A stretch of 64,000 nt of DNA from Halorubrum sp. 2020YC2. GTDB lineage: Archaea > Halobacteriota > Halobacteria > Halobacteriales > Haloferacaceae. The translations under genes and the position numbers were made by a program. Numbering within the stretch: the first letter of the stretch is position 1; the number at the start of each line of letters is the position of its first letter. Location: NCBI RefSeq assembly GCF_018623055.1, contig NZ_CP076019.1:1054001-1118000 (forward strand). Reading direction: 5' to 3'. Of this stretch, positions 47,330-57,342 are shown piece by piece. Under the pieces are notes generated by a model. That model saw nothing but the letters and a program-made list of their open reading frames with translations. It was not told where the DNA came from and searched no databases.

Positions 47330-49120
47330 ATGAGCGAACAGCAGCCGAGATCCGACGACGACGAACGGCGTCGTCGCCGGGCGGACACGGACCGATTCGC
47401 CGGCGGGAAAGACGAGGAACTGCGGAGCCGCGAGGTGACCGAGGGACCGGACAAGGCGCCGCACCGCGCGATGTTCCGCGCGATGGGGTTCGACGACGAG
47501 GACCTCTCCTCGCCCATCATCGGCGTGCCGAACCCCGCGGCCGACATCACCCCGTGTAACGTCCACCTCGACGACGTGGCGGACGCCGCGCTCGACGGCA
47601 TCGACGCCGCGGGCGGGATGCCCATCGAGTTCGGGACGATCACCATCTCGGACGCCATCTCGATGGGGACCGAGGGGATGAAGGCGAGCCTCATCTCGCG
47701 GGAGGTCATCGCGGACTCCGTCGAACTCGTCTCCTTCGGGGAGCGCATGGACGCCCTCGTGACCGTCGCGGGCTGCGACAAGAACCTCCCCGGGATGATG
47801 ATGGCCGCGATCCGGACGGACCTCCCCAGCGTCTTCCTCTACGGCGGCTCGATAATGCCCGGACAGCACGACGGCCGCGACGTGACGATCGTCCAGGTGT
47901 TCGAGGGCGTCGGCACGTACGCGCAGGGCGACATGGACGCCGACGAACTCGACGATCTGGAGCGGCACGCCTGCCCCGGCGCCGGCTCCTGCGGCGGCAT
48001 GTTCACCGCGAACACGATGGCGTCGCTCTCGGAGGCGCTCGGGCTGGCGCCGCTCGGCTCGGCCTCCCCGCCCGCCGAGGACGAGGAGCGCTACGCGGTC
48101 GCGGAGCGCGCGGGCGAGCTGGCGATGGACTGCATCGAGAACGACCGCCGGCCCTCCGACATCCTCACGCGGGAGTCGTTCGAGAACGCGATCGCGGCCC
48201 AGACCGCGATGGGCGGCTCGACGAACGCGGTGCTCCACCTGCTCGCGCTCGCGGGCGAGGCGGACGTCGACCTCTCGATCGAGGACTTCGACGAGATATC
48301 GCGGCGCACCCCGAAGATCGCGAACCTCCAGCCCGGCGGGAGCCGCGTGATGAACGACCTCCACGAGATCGGCGGCGTGCCGGTCGTGCTTCGGCGCCTG
48401 CTGGAGGCCGACCTGCTCCACGGCGACGCGATGACCGTGACGGGCCGGACGCTCGCGGAGGAGATCGCGGAACTGGAGGAGCGGGGCGACCTGCCGGCCG
48501 ACGACGATATCGAGGCCGACTTCCTCTACACCGTCGACGACCCCAAGGAGGAGGAGGGCGCCATCAAGATCCTCGACGGCAACCTCGCGCCGGACGGCTC
48601 GGTGCTGAAGGTGACCGGCGACGACGAGTTCTACCACGAGGGGCCCGCCCGCGTGTTCGAGAACGAGGAGGACGCGATGGAGTACGTCCAGTCGGGCGAT
48701 ATCGAGTCCGGGGACGTGATCGTCATCCGCAACGAGGGGCCCCGGGGCGGGCCCGGGATGCGCGAGATGCTCGGCGTCACCGCCGCCGTCGTGGGCGCGG
48801 GCCACGAGGACGACGTGGCGCTGCTCACCGATGGTCGCTTCTCGGGCGGTACCCGCGGCCCGATGATCGGGCACGTCGCGCCCGAGGCCGCCGCGGGCGG
48901 CCCGATCGGCCTCCTCGAGGACGGCGACCACGTCACCGTCGACATCCCCGAGCGCGACCTGACGGTCGACCTCTCCGACGAGGAACTCGACCAGCGGCGC
49001 GAGGGATGGGAGGCGCCCGAACCGCCCTACGAGGGCGGCATCCTCGCGAAGTACGGCCGCGACTTCGCCTCCGCCGCTGACGGCGCGGTGACGAACCCGC
49101 GGCTCACGCGCGACTTATAA
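47330..49120 (+). CDS. ilvD: Dihydroxy-acid dehydratase
   Basis: 596 residues. Iron-sulfur enzyme for the penultimate step of valine/isoleucine synthesis. Cluster and active-site cysteines lie in [17 protein letters not shown] and [11 protein letters not shown], and the C-terminal [16 protein letters not shown] is typical. The N-terminus [21 protein letters not shown] is a charged extension before the core. Upstream genes of the branched-chain pathway are not in the window. Confidence 0.97.
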   Translation: MSEQQPRSDDDERRRRRADTDRFAGGKDEELRSREVTEGPDKAPHRAMFRAMGFDDEDLSSPIIGVPNPAADITPCNVHLDDVADAALDGIDAAGGMPIEFGTITISDAISMGTEGMKASLISREVIADSVELVSFGERMDALVTVAGCDKNLPGMMMAAIRTDLPSVFLYGGSIMPGQHDGRDVTIVQVFEGVGTYAQGDMDADELDDLERHACPGAGSCGGMFTANTMASLSEALGLAPLGSASPPAEDEERYAVAERAGELAMDCIENDRRPSDILTRESFENAIAAQTAMGGSTNAVLHLLALAGEADVDLSIEDFDEISRRTPKIANLQPGGSRVMNDLHEIGGVPVVLRRLLEADLLHGDAMTVTGRTLAEEIAELEERGDLPADDDIEADFLYTVDDPKEEEGAIKILDGNLAPDGSVLKVTGDDEFYHEGPARVFENEEDAMEYVQSGDIESGDVIVIRNEGPRGGPGMREMLGVTAAVVGAGHEDDVALLTDGRFSGGTRGPMIGHVAPEAAAGGPIGLLEDGDHVTVDIPERDLTVDLSDEELDQRREGWEAPEPPYEGGILAKYGRDFASAADGAVTNPRLTRDL

Positions 49121-49143
49121 ACGAGACCTGCGACTGCTTTTCG

Positions 49144-49437
49144 GATTTATATCTGCGGTGGCGCGTGCCGACGAGCGGCCGCAGGGCGCGAGTCGCACGC
49201 GCGAGGGAGTCGGCCGGCCGGAGCGAAGCGGAGGCCGGCCGACGAGGCTGGGGAGGCGTGAGGTGCGGTTGCGGTGCTGTGCGGGGTGGGACTCAAAGGG
49301 GCAGCCGCGAGGACAGCGCAGACGACGTAAGCACCGCAGCGAGCAGCGCGAGCGAGGAGCGCAACGAGTGTGCGCCGTCCTCGCGGGTGGGGCTTTGGAG
49401 GTGTCTGCTGTCGATCGGCGGCCAGTCAATTATAAAT
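49144..49437 (+). repeat. Structured intergenic repeat, copy B (putative ncRNA)
   Basis: Follows ilvD by 23 bp. TATA-like TTTATATC (49146-49153), the 23-bp head identical to copy A (49155-49177), P1 arms GTCGGCCGGCC/GGCCGGCCGAC (49209-49219/49233-49243), the conserved core, GTGGGACTCAAAGGGG, P2 arms 49302-49320/49371-49389 (two mismatches), GGGGCTTTGGAGGTGT and AATTATAAAT (49428-49437). A degenerate second tail unit follows to about 49463; 49464-49527 shows nothing recognisable. Confidence 0.75.
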
Positions 49438-49527
49438 GGTAGACGGGAGCTTTGAAGATAGTCTCCGCGGCGCAGTCGGTCACGTATCAGAGAGGATATC
49501 GATAAATCCGAAGTTCCACGTCGTGAG

Positions 49528-49791
49528 TCACTTCAGCTTCTTTTCGCTCGTCCCGCCGTCGGTCTGTGCGGTGCGGACCGACTCGGCGCGCCAGACGTTG
49601 CTGCGGCGGCCGGCGCGCGACAGCTCCATTTTCACGACCGAGCCCACCGGCAGGTCCGCGACGCGCTCGCGGGCGTCCTCGTCGGCGTACTCGACGACGT
49701 GGTACGTCTCGTTGCGCGGATGGGCACGTACCGTGGTACATTCGTGATCGTTCTGTGCGGAAATGACGGTGTACGCGTTTGATTGCGACAT
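49528..49791 (-). CDS. Small conserved haloarchaeal protein
   Basis: 87 residues. Beta-rich: MSQSNAYTVISAQ, TTVRAHPRNETYHVVEYADEDARERVADLPVGSVVKMELS and VWRAESV. A family of unknown function; the LPVGS-V.M.L turn and Arg-rich strand suggest a small beta-barrel that may bind nucleic acid (inference). A TATA-like GAATATAC about 45 bp upstream of the ATG is visible on the minus strand. An 114-bp gap to the next gene contains only promoter-like AT-rich sequence. Confidence 0.75.
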   Translation of the reverse strand: MSQSNAYTVISAQNDHECTTVRAHPRNETYHVVEYADEDARERVADLPVGSVVKMELSRAGRRSNVWRAESVRTAQTDGGTSEKKLK

Positions 49792-49905
49792 CTTACCTCG
49801 TTATAGCTGGACATCCTACTTCAAATCTCCGTATATTCACTACGGTCGTCACCGAAGTCGTAATACCAATATAAGGTCTTGAAGTTCCGAACCGATCAGG
49901 CGGAG

Positions 49906-50232
49906 TCAGGGGGCGTTGTTCAGCATGAACAGCAACAGCAGTACCCCGAAGCCGACGGAGACGAGCAGGAGCGCGAGGAACGTCAGCCGTATCGCGAGGA
50001 TGGCGTTCGTCCGCTTCTCGGGGAGGAACTCGGAGACGGCGAGTAGCGCGAGCGTCACGCCGGCGAAGGTCGGGAGCAACCGAAACCCGTCGATCCGCGA
50101 CACCGATTCGATCGTGAACAGGTTCCACCCGGCGATCGCCAAACCGATCGCGAGCAGCGCGGCGCGCTCGATGAGGGCCGTTCGCTGTGCGACGACGGCG
50201 TCTCTGACGCGGCGGAGCCGATCGGAGGGCAT
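49906..50232 (-). CDS. Small three-helix membrane protein
   Basis: 108 residues: a basic start MPSDRLRRVRD, then hydrophobic stretches LLAIGLAIAGWNLFTI, LLPTFAGVTLALLAVSEFL and AIRLTFLALLLVSVGFGVLLLLFML. No family recognised; possibly a general haloarchaeal membrane protein. Divergent from the NYN gene. Confidence 0.72.
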   Translation of the reverse strand: MPSDRLRRVRDAVVAQRTALIERAALLAIGLAIAGWNLFTIESVSRIDGFRLLPTFAGVTLALLAVSEFLPEKRTNAILAIRLTFLALLLVSVGFGVLLLLFMLNNAP

Positions 50233-50332
50233 GCTGTTTCAAGCCTCACACGGCCAATAAAAAACTGCCGTCGGTGTCGACTCCCCGACCGCGGATCAGT
50301 ACGCCTATTCCCGACGGCGGCGAAGACCGGCC

Positions 50333-50887
50333 ATGGACCGAGGCGAGGGGCCAGAGGGCGAGCCGACCGATGACGGCGTGACGGACACGGACGGCGTCAC
50401 GGACGTAGACGCCGGCGGCGTGGCGCTGTTCGTCGACGGCCCGAACGTGTTGCGCGAGGAGTTCGACGTCGACTTAGACGACGTACGCCGGGCGGGCGAG
50501 GCCGAGGGACCGCTCGTGACGACCCGCCTGTACCTCGACGAACACGCGACGCCGGGCCTCATTCAGGCCGCGGAGGCGCGCGGCTTCGAGGTCGTGGTCA
50601 CGAGCGGCGACGTGGACGTGAAGCTCGCGGTTGACGCCGCGCGGTTCGCGGCCGAGGGCCGGATGGACACCCTCGCGATCGCCTCGCGCGACACGGACTT
50701 CAAGCCGGTCGTCGAGACCGCGAACGGCTACGGGATCCGAACGCTCGCCATCGCCCCCGGCGAGTTCGGGCGCTCGGACGCGCTCCGGAACGCCGCCAAC
50801 GGCTCCGTGACGCTCGACGGCGACGAGAGCGAAGCGGCGGAAAGCGATGACGGTGACGCGGAGGCCGAATCGGCCTCGACGCGATAG
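50333..50887 (+). CDS. NYN-domain (PIN-like) protein
   Basis: 184 residues. NYN/LabA-like domain between about 25 and 160: VALFVDGPNVL (first Asp), GDVDVKLAVDAARFA (second acidic cluster), LAIASRDTDFKPVVETA (third Asp). Members are metal-dependent RNases or RNA-processing factors. Acidic low-complexity ends are haloarchaeal additions. No partner gene. Followed by repeat copy C in the opposite orientation. Confidence 0.9.
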   Translation: MDRGEGPEGEPTDDGVTDTDGVTDVDAGGVALFVDGPNVLREEFDVDLDDVRRAGEAEGPLVTTRLYLDEHATPGLIQAAEARGFEVVVTSGDVDVKLAVDAARFAAEGRMDTLAIASRDTDFKPVVETANGYGIRTLAIAPGEFGRSDALRNAANGSVTLDGDESEAAESDDGDAEAESASTR

Positions 50888-50911
50888 GGATCGAGTGACG
50901 TCGGCGGTGGC

Positions 50912-51210
50912 TATTTATAAAAGATCGACAACTCGACGGCGAACACCTCCAAAGCCCCAGTCGCGAGGACGGCGCACGCTTGCTGCGCGCTTCAGTCGCT
51001 CACTTCGTTCGCTCCCTCCAGTGCTTACGTCGCCTGCGCCGTCCTCGCGACTGCCCCTTTGAGTCCCACCCGCACCGCAACCGCGCCTCATACCTCCCCA
51101 ACCTCGTCAGTCGCCTCCGCTTCGCTCCGGCGACTGACTCCCTCGCACGCGCTCCTCGCGGCCTGCCGGCCGCTCGGAGGCGCGCGCCGACCGCATCAGC
51201 CGTTTAAATA
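50912..51210 (-). repeat. Structured intergenic repeat, copy C (putative ncRNA)
   Basis: Same element on the minus strand: TATA-like TATTTAAAC (51210-51202), diverged head GCGGTCGGCGCGCG, P1 arms GTCAGTCGCC/GGCGACTGAC (plus-strand 51106-51115/51129-51138), conserved TTGGGGAGGTATGAGG, GTGGGACTCAAAGGGG, P2 with a perfect 19-bp stem (plus-strand 50958-50976/51035-51053), GGGGCTTTGGAGGTGT and TTTATAAA at 50912-50923. Fills the gap between the NYN gene and the signal peptidase gene. Confidence 0.75.
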
Positions 51211-51230
51211 GTCGCTGCCGACAGTCAGAC

Positions 51231-51893
51231 TCACCGCCCTTTGTCCCGCCGAATCCGTCCCACGAGCAGCGCGCCGACGCCCCCCGCGAGTCCCGCGCTG
51301 CCGACGAGGACGACCCCGGTCGCGACCCCGCCGTACCGCGCGGCGGCCGCGTCGATCCCCACCCGGATCCAACCGAGGTTCGGCACCGCGAACAGCGCCT
51401 TGCCGGCGATCCACTCCTCGGGGACGACCGGCGCGATGCCCGCGCTCTGGTCGTACAGGTCGTTCGCGTCGCCGCGCGTGACGTATCCGTCGTACGGCGC
51501 GGGACACGTCGTTAACTCCGCGCAGTCGCCAGAGAGGAGCGTCGGGTCAGCGCGCTCGGTCCAATCCTCGCCCGCGTCGACGGGGAACGCCAAGCGGTGG
51601 AACACCGGCCGCTCACCGCCGCCCGGCACGGTGTAGACGACCACGTCGCCGGTCTCACCGAGCCGCGTCGGCGCGTCCGGGTCGGCCGCAGTCGAGAGGT
51701 CGCCCCACGGCTCGCGGTCGGTCGCCGTGACGACGACGAGGTCGCCGCGCTCGACGCCGGGCGTCATGCTGCCGCTCTCGACCGCGACGAACGGCGGCCA
51801 CGTCCCGACGAGCGCGCCGAGCAGGACCGCGGCGAGGAGAATCACGATCGCTGGGGCGACCGCGCCGGTGCGATCGGGACGGGGACTGCTCAC
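51231..51893 (-). CDS. Signal peptidase I, S26B (Sec11-like)
   Basis: 220 residues from GTG 51893. N-terminal helix (about 13-31), catalytic Ser42 in VESGSMTPGVERGD, then VFHRL with the His that replaces the bacterial Lys, and VTRGDANDLYDQ with the conserved acidic residue; a second C-terminal helix GVVLVGSAGLAGGVGALLVG. Cleaves signal peptides from secreted proteins. An upstream ATG at 52001 would add about 36 Arg/Pro-rich residues and is less likely. Confidence 0.88.
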   Translation of the reverse strand: MSSPRPDRTGAVAPAIVILLAAVLLGALVGTWPPFVAVESGSMTPGVERGDLVVVTATDREPWGDLSTAADPDAPTRLGETGDVVVYTVPGGGERPVFHRLAFPVDAGEDWTERADPTLLSGDCAELTTCPAPYDGYVTRGDANDLYDQSAGIAPVVPEEWIAGKALFAVPNLGWIRVGIDAAAARYGGVATGVVLVGSAGLAGGVGALLVGRIRRDKGR

Positions 51894-52020
51894 GCCCGGT
51901 AGGGGGAGCGGCGACCGCTTGAGGCTGTCGGCCGGTTCGTTCCACCGCTCGGGGCGGACTCGTCGCGGCCTCGTCGCAGACGCGCGGACCGCCGATGTCA
52001 CACAGACACAAGGAGGAAGA

Positions 52021-52050
52021 CCAGGGCTTCAGCTGTGGGAGGAGTCCGAC
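52021..52050 (+). other. Solo omega-RNA-like hairpin remnant
   Basis: CCAGGGCTTCAGCTGTGGG followed by AGGAGTCCGAC, a degraded version of the right-end hairpin of haloarchaeal IS200/IS605 (IS1341-type) elements, standing 92 bp upstream of the tnpB start. No matching tnpB lies to its left, so it looks like a relic of another element. The rest of the gap 51894-52141 holds only the tnpB promoter. Confidence 0.55.
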
Positions 52051-52108
52051 AATCTATTCTACCACCTACAAACGATAGCCCACCGGCTCCTCAACGTCAG
52101 CCGTACAA

Positions 52109-52117
52109 TTTATAAAC
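52109..52117 (+). promoter_or_regulatory. TATA box of tnpB
   Basis: TTTATAAAC centred about 29 bp before the ATG at 52142. Confidence 0.65.
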
Positions 52118-52141
52118 AACATCTCGTACGTGAACTCATAG

Positions 52142-53769
52142 ATGGAGGTCATACGAACCATTCCGGTCAAACTCTCGGTTCCAGACGATCGTGAGGAAGA
52201 CCTTCATCAGACCATCGAGCAGTTCAACCGCGGCTGTAACTACACCGTCCAGAACGGAAGGAACGACGACGGCTACCTCATCCTCAACAAGTCCACAATA
52301 CACGACAAAGTGTACCACGACTTGCGAGACGAAACAGACCTCCCCGCGAACCTTTGCGTTCGCGCCTACTCCAAAGCCGTCGAAGCGATGAAGTCCACGG
52401 TCGCAGACTGGAAGAAGGGGAACAGCCGGCCACTTCCACGGTTCAACGAGCCGTCAGCCGTCTACGACAAACGGACGCTGACTATCAAGGACAGGTCGGC
52501 CACCCTCTCCACTATCTTTCTTCGAGGAGAGAATCCCGCCGTTCACGGCGGGCGTGAATCCGACATCGCCTCCACAACCTACGTTCAGCAACAATACGGA
52601 TATTTAACTAATAGTGTATCGTAGCATGACGTACACCGAGGCGGTCACACCGCCCACTCAAATGCACAATATCGGGACTCCGAGGCCCAGAACGTTCGAG
52701 ACACACTCTCGAACCGCTGTGGTGTCTCGGTCAAGATAACTCCGAGTCCCCTGCCGGGATAGGAGTAACGGCGGTGTGGCCCCGCCATCGGCCTGTCATG
52801 CCGACAGGCCGTGAACCAGCAAATATCCCAACCCAGCGGTGTAGTGCCGTGGGAAGCCTCGCCGTTTACGGCGAGGAGGAGGTCACCAACGGTCGGGTTG
52901 CCGTGGACTACGTTCTCGGAGACTACCAAAAGTCCTACCTCGATGATGACGACTACGAGAAGCGGATGGGAACGCTCCACTACCGCGAAGACGAGGATGC
53001 GTTTTACCTCCACGTCGTCATCAAAAAAGAGGTCGAAGAACGAGATGGTGACAAGGTTCTGGGCGTGGATTTGAACCTCAAGAACGTCGCTGTGACCAGC
53101 ACAGGGTCGTTCTACGATGGTGGCGAACTACTGTGGGGGCAGAACCACCACTTCCGCGTGCGTCGTAGCCTTCAGCACAAAGGCACTCGCTCCGCCAAGC
53201 AGGTACTCCGGCGACTGTCGGGGCGAGAAAATCGCTTCGTGCTGAATCGCCTGCACACCATTTCTCGACGTATCGTGGAGGAAGCAGACAGTCACGACTG
53301 TTCGTACATCGCCGTCGAACGCTTGACTCACATCCGCGAGCGGATGGACAACCCGAACGACCAAGTGAAGCGCCAGATGCACAACTGGGCGTTCCGCGAA
53401 CTCCAGGAAATGCTTGCGTATAAGGCCAGTGAGTACGGGATTCGCGTTGAGCAGATACCGCCTGCGTTTACGAGTCAAACTTGCTCGAAGTGTGGGCATC
53501 AGTCCAGTACGAACCGCGATAGCAAGACTGGGTGGTTCGAGTGTAACGACTGTGGGTACTCGGTTGACGGCGACTACAACGCCTCAAAAAACATCGGTTT
53601 GAAACTTCTAACTTTACCGGAGGGCAAACGTCCCTCTGGGTTGGGCGACGGTCATCTCGCCCTCAAGTCCGGGATGCTGAACGGGAACGGCAATTACACT
53701 GCCTACGACATTTCGTCGTCAGACCGGGAGTCCACGGACAAACCCACGACTTCAGTCGTGGGTCGATGA
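52142..53769 (+). pseudogene. tnpB: tnpB of an IS200/IS605 (IS1341-type) element, split by a 374-bp insertion
   Basis: Removing 52513-52886 restores one frame of 417 codons, the usual TnpB length. N-terminal part MEVIRTIPVKLSVPDDREEDL to ATLST; C-terminal part NGRVAVDYVLGDYQ onward with RuvC residues in VLGVDLNLKNVAV (Asp), YIAVERL (Glu) and DGDYNASKNIG (Asp), and a zinc finger CSKCG...CNDCG. TnpB is an RNA-guided nuclease; no tnpA is present. The C-terminal half keeps all catalytic residues but lacks the N-terminal RNA-binding part. The hairpin CCCACGACTTCAGTCGTGGG (53743-53762) at the 3' end is the expected omega-RNA end. Confidence 0.9.
52513..52886 (+). mobile_element. 374-bp non-autonomous IS605-like element inside tnpB
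   Basis: Bounded on the left by target CTCTCCAC and ending GGTCAC on the right, without target duplication, as in IS200/IS605 transposition. Contains no sizeable gene. Dense in inverted repeats: CCCGCCGTTCACGGCGGG (52535-52552), GGCGGT-CAC-ACCGCC (about 52640), GGGACTC pairing with GAGTCCC about 70 bp later, TTCGAGA/TCTCGAA, GGCCTGTC-ATGCC-GACAGGCC (about 52790-52811) and CCTCGCCGTTTACGGCGAGG (52857-52876). The last hairpin and end match right ends of haloarchaeal tnpB elements, so this may be an orphan omega-RNA cassette. Confidence 0.75.
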
Positions 53770-53803
53770 CAAAACCTTAGGCTCGTCCCGGAGAGGTGCG
53801 GGT

Positions 53804-54988
<1,185 letters not shown>

Positions 54989-55015
54989 GCCCCTCGCAGC
55001 CCGTTCTCTTGAGGA

Positions 55016-55543
55016 CTACTCCCCGACCGCTTCCTTCCGCTTCTCGACGACCTCGACGTCCGAAACCCGCGTGTCCGGATACCCGCCGTCGGCGTCCTTC
55101 TCGGCCGCCTTCACCATGTCCCAGACGGTGTTGAGTCCGGTCGTGACCCCCTCTAAGGCCTCCATCTCGCAGCCCGTCTTCCCGGTGGTCTCGACCGCGA
55201 CGGTCAGTTCGATCCGGTCGTCGCGGACCGCGAACTCGGTGTCGACGTTCGTGATCGGGATCTGGTGGCACATCGGGATCGTCTCCCAGGTGTGTTTCAC
55301 GGCCTGAACCGCGCCGATACGGGCGGTCGCGAGCACGTCACCCTTCTCGACCGCGTCGGCCTCGACCGCGGCGACCGTCTCCGGGGTCAGCCGGATCTCG
55401 CCGCGGGCGACAGCGCGCCGGCTGCTGTCGGGCTTCGCGCCCACGTCGACCATCTGGACGTCGCCGGCGTCGTCGGTGTGGGTCAGATCGTCCGCGCTCC
55501 CGTCGGTTCCGTCCCCGGACCGGGCCGCTTCCTCCTCACTCAT
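55016..55543 (-). CDS. moaC: Cyclic pyranopterin monophosphate synthase MoaC
   Basis: 175 residues. Second step of molybdopterin synthesis. Core from MVDVGAKPDSSRRAVARGEI; IPMCHQIPI and KTGCEMEALEGVTTG are the substrate/active-site segments, and the Lys/Asp pair in DMVKAAEKDA closes the site. A 30-residue acidic N-terminal extension precedes the core. Its start overlaps the last 8 bases of nnr, so the two are co-transcribed. Confidence 0.95.
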   Translation of the reverse strand: MSEEEAARSGDGTDGSADDLTHTDDAGDVQMVDVGAKPDSSRRAVARGEIRLTPETVAAVEADAVEKGDVLATARIGAVQAVKHTWETIPMCHQIPITNVDTEFAVRDDRIELTVAVETTGKTGCEMEALEGVTTGLNTVWDMVKAAEKDADGGYPDTRVSDVEVVEKRKEAVGE

Positions 55544-57014
55544 CACGCAATGCCTCCGGCAGCCGGTCGGGTAAGTCCGTCGCCACCAGTCCGTTTCCGT
55601 TCGCGTCCGCTGCGGCGTCGCCCGCACGCCCGACGACGTACGCGCCGACCGCGGCCGCGCGGAACGGGTCGGTCACGGCCGCCAGCGCGCCGACCGTCCC
55701 CGCCAGCACGTCGCCCGTCCCGCCGACGGTCATTCCCGGGTTGCCGGTGCGGTTCAGTCGGGCGTCGTCGCCGTCGGATATCGCGTCGACCGCGCCCTTC
55801 ACGAGCAGCGTGTGGCCGAGGTCGGCCGCGAACTCGCGGACGAGTTCGGCTCGCGCGTCGGGGTCGTCGGCCGTCTCGCCGCCCATGTCGACGAGTTCGC
55901 CCTGATGCGGCGTACAGATCAGGTCGGCGTCGGTGTCGACCTCGGGGACGACCCGGAGCGCGTCGGCGTCGACGACCGCGCGCCCCGCGTAACCCGTCAG
56001 GAACTCCCGGACGAACTCGCGGGTCCCGTCGCCGTCTCCGAGTCCGGGACCCAGCACGACGACGTCGCTGCCGGCCGCGAGCGACGCGACGCGCTCGGCG
56101 TGCGACGGACCGACGCGGTCGCCGGGGAGCGCGCGGACGATGAGGTTCGCGGAGAACCCCTGGACCTCGCTCGCGACTGACTCGGGGCAGGCCACGCGCA
56201 CGAGGTCGGCGCCGGCGCGGAGCGCGGCGAGCGCGGACAGCGTCGGCGCCCCCGCGTACGGGCCGCCGCCGACCACCAGCACCTCGCCGTTGTCGCCCTT
56301 ATGAGAGTCCGGGTCGCGGTCGAGTCCGAGGAGGTCGCCGGGACCGGTGAACCGCTCCGCGGCCGCCGGGATCCCGATGTCAGCGACCGTGACCTCGGCG
56401 TCAAGCGCGGCCAGTCCGGGCTTCTCGTCGTGGAACGTCACCACGCGGTCGGCGTCGACGGCGACCGCGTCCTCGCCGGCGGCGACCCCTCCCGAATCGC
56501 CCGTCTGCTCGCCGGTATCGGCGTCGATCCCGGAGGGCACGTCGACCGCGATCACCGTCGCGTCGCTCGCGTTGATCGCCGCGGCCGCGGTCCGCTCCGG
56601 CTCGCGGAGGCCGCCAGAGATACCGGAGCCGAGCATCGCGTCGACGATCACGTCCGGGTCGTCGCCGTCGGGACCGACGAGGTCGACGCCGGCGGAGTCG
56701 GTGACGGTCTCGGCCGGTAGCTCGGCGCGTTCGAGCGCCGCCCAGTTCTCTCGAGCGATGTCGGTCCGGATCGCGTCGGGGCGGCCGAGCAGGTGAACCG
56801 CGGCGTCGTACTCCTTCAGGAACCGCGCCGCGACGAGGGCGTCGCCGCCGTTGTCCCCGCGGCCGCAGACGAGCGAGACGGTCGCGCCCGGCTCCGCCGC
56901 CGCGCGCACCTCGCGGGCGACCGCGTTGCCCGACGACTCCATCAACTGTTTTTTCGGCACGCCGAGCGCGGCCGCGTTGGCGTCGACGGCCGCCATGCGG
57001 TCGGTCGTGATCAT
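55536..57014 (-). CDS. nnr: Bifunctional NAD(P)H-hydrate epimerase/dehydratase
   Basis: 492 residues. N-terminal YjeF_N epimerase (MAAVDANAAALGVPKKQLMESSGNAVA; GRGDNGGDALVAARFL; DAMLGSGISG) and C-terminal ADP-dependent dehydratase of ribokinase-like fold (HKGDNGEVLVVGGGPYAGAP; ICTPHQGEL; GNPGMTVGGTGDVLAG). Repairs damaged hydrated NAD(P)H. The start at 57014 gives MITTDRMAAVDAN. The 328-bp region up to the next gene (57015-57342) shows a duplicated CGGCGCC.GCGCGTCCG motif (57079, 57120) and no gene. Confidence 0.95.
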   Translation of the reverse strand: MITTDRMAAVDANAAALGVPKKQLMESSGNAVAREVRAAAEPGATVSLVCGRGDNGGDALVAARFLKEYDAAVHLLGRPDAIRTDIARENWAALERAELPAETVTDSAGVDLVGPDGDDPDVIVDAMLGSGISGGLREPERTAAAAINASDATVIAVDVPSGIDADTGEQTGDSGGVAAGEDAVAVDADRVVTFHDEKPGLAALDAEVTVADIGIPAAAERFTGPGDLLGLDRDPDSHKGDNGEVLVVGGGPYAGAPTLSALAALRAGADLVRVACPESVASEVQGFSANLIVRALPGDRVGPSHAERVASLAAGSDVVVLGPGLGDGDGTREFVREFLTGYAGRAVVDADALRVVPEVDTDADLICTPHQGELVDMGGETADDPDARAELVREFAADLGHTLLVKGAVDAISDGDDARLNRTGNPGMTVGGTGDVLAGTVGALAAVTDPFRAAAVGAYVVGRAGDAAADANGNGLVATDLPDRLPEALRDE

Positions 57015-57342
57015 GCCCGGCGGTTCGGGCGCACGGGGATTAAGCGGGCGGGGTCCGAGAGCGGCGACGCCGGTCGGTCGGCGCCGGCGCGTCCGTCTCG
57101 GCGCCGATGTCGCCCGCCTCGGCGCCAGCGCGTCCGCCTCCGCGCGGCCGCGCTTCGGGAAATGAAAATGTTGAAGCGGTCAGATAGTGAACTCCGCAGA
57201 TAACCGTGGTATCGGCACTACTCGTCGGCCCGGCCGCCTCGCTGTCGCCCTCGGCGGCCGGTGTTCCCGGCGCGTTCCCTCCACTCCGGGTTCGCCGCGA
57301 GGACCGCGGGCGACCCCGACCGTTCGACCGCCAGACGCCACC

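Noticed and set aside
52142-52624. A separate 160-codon gene
   Set aside because: Only its first 124 codons resemble TnpB; the rest reads into the 374-bp insertion, so it is the 5' half of a split gene.
57079-57136. Duplicated CGGCGCC.GCGCGTCCG motif as a regulatory site
   Set aside because: Only two imperfect copies in very GC-rich sequence far from the downstream start; could be chance.
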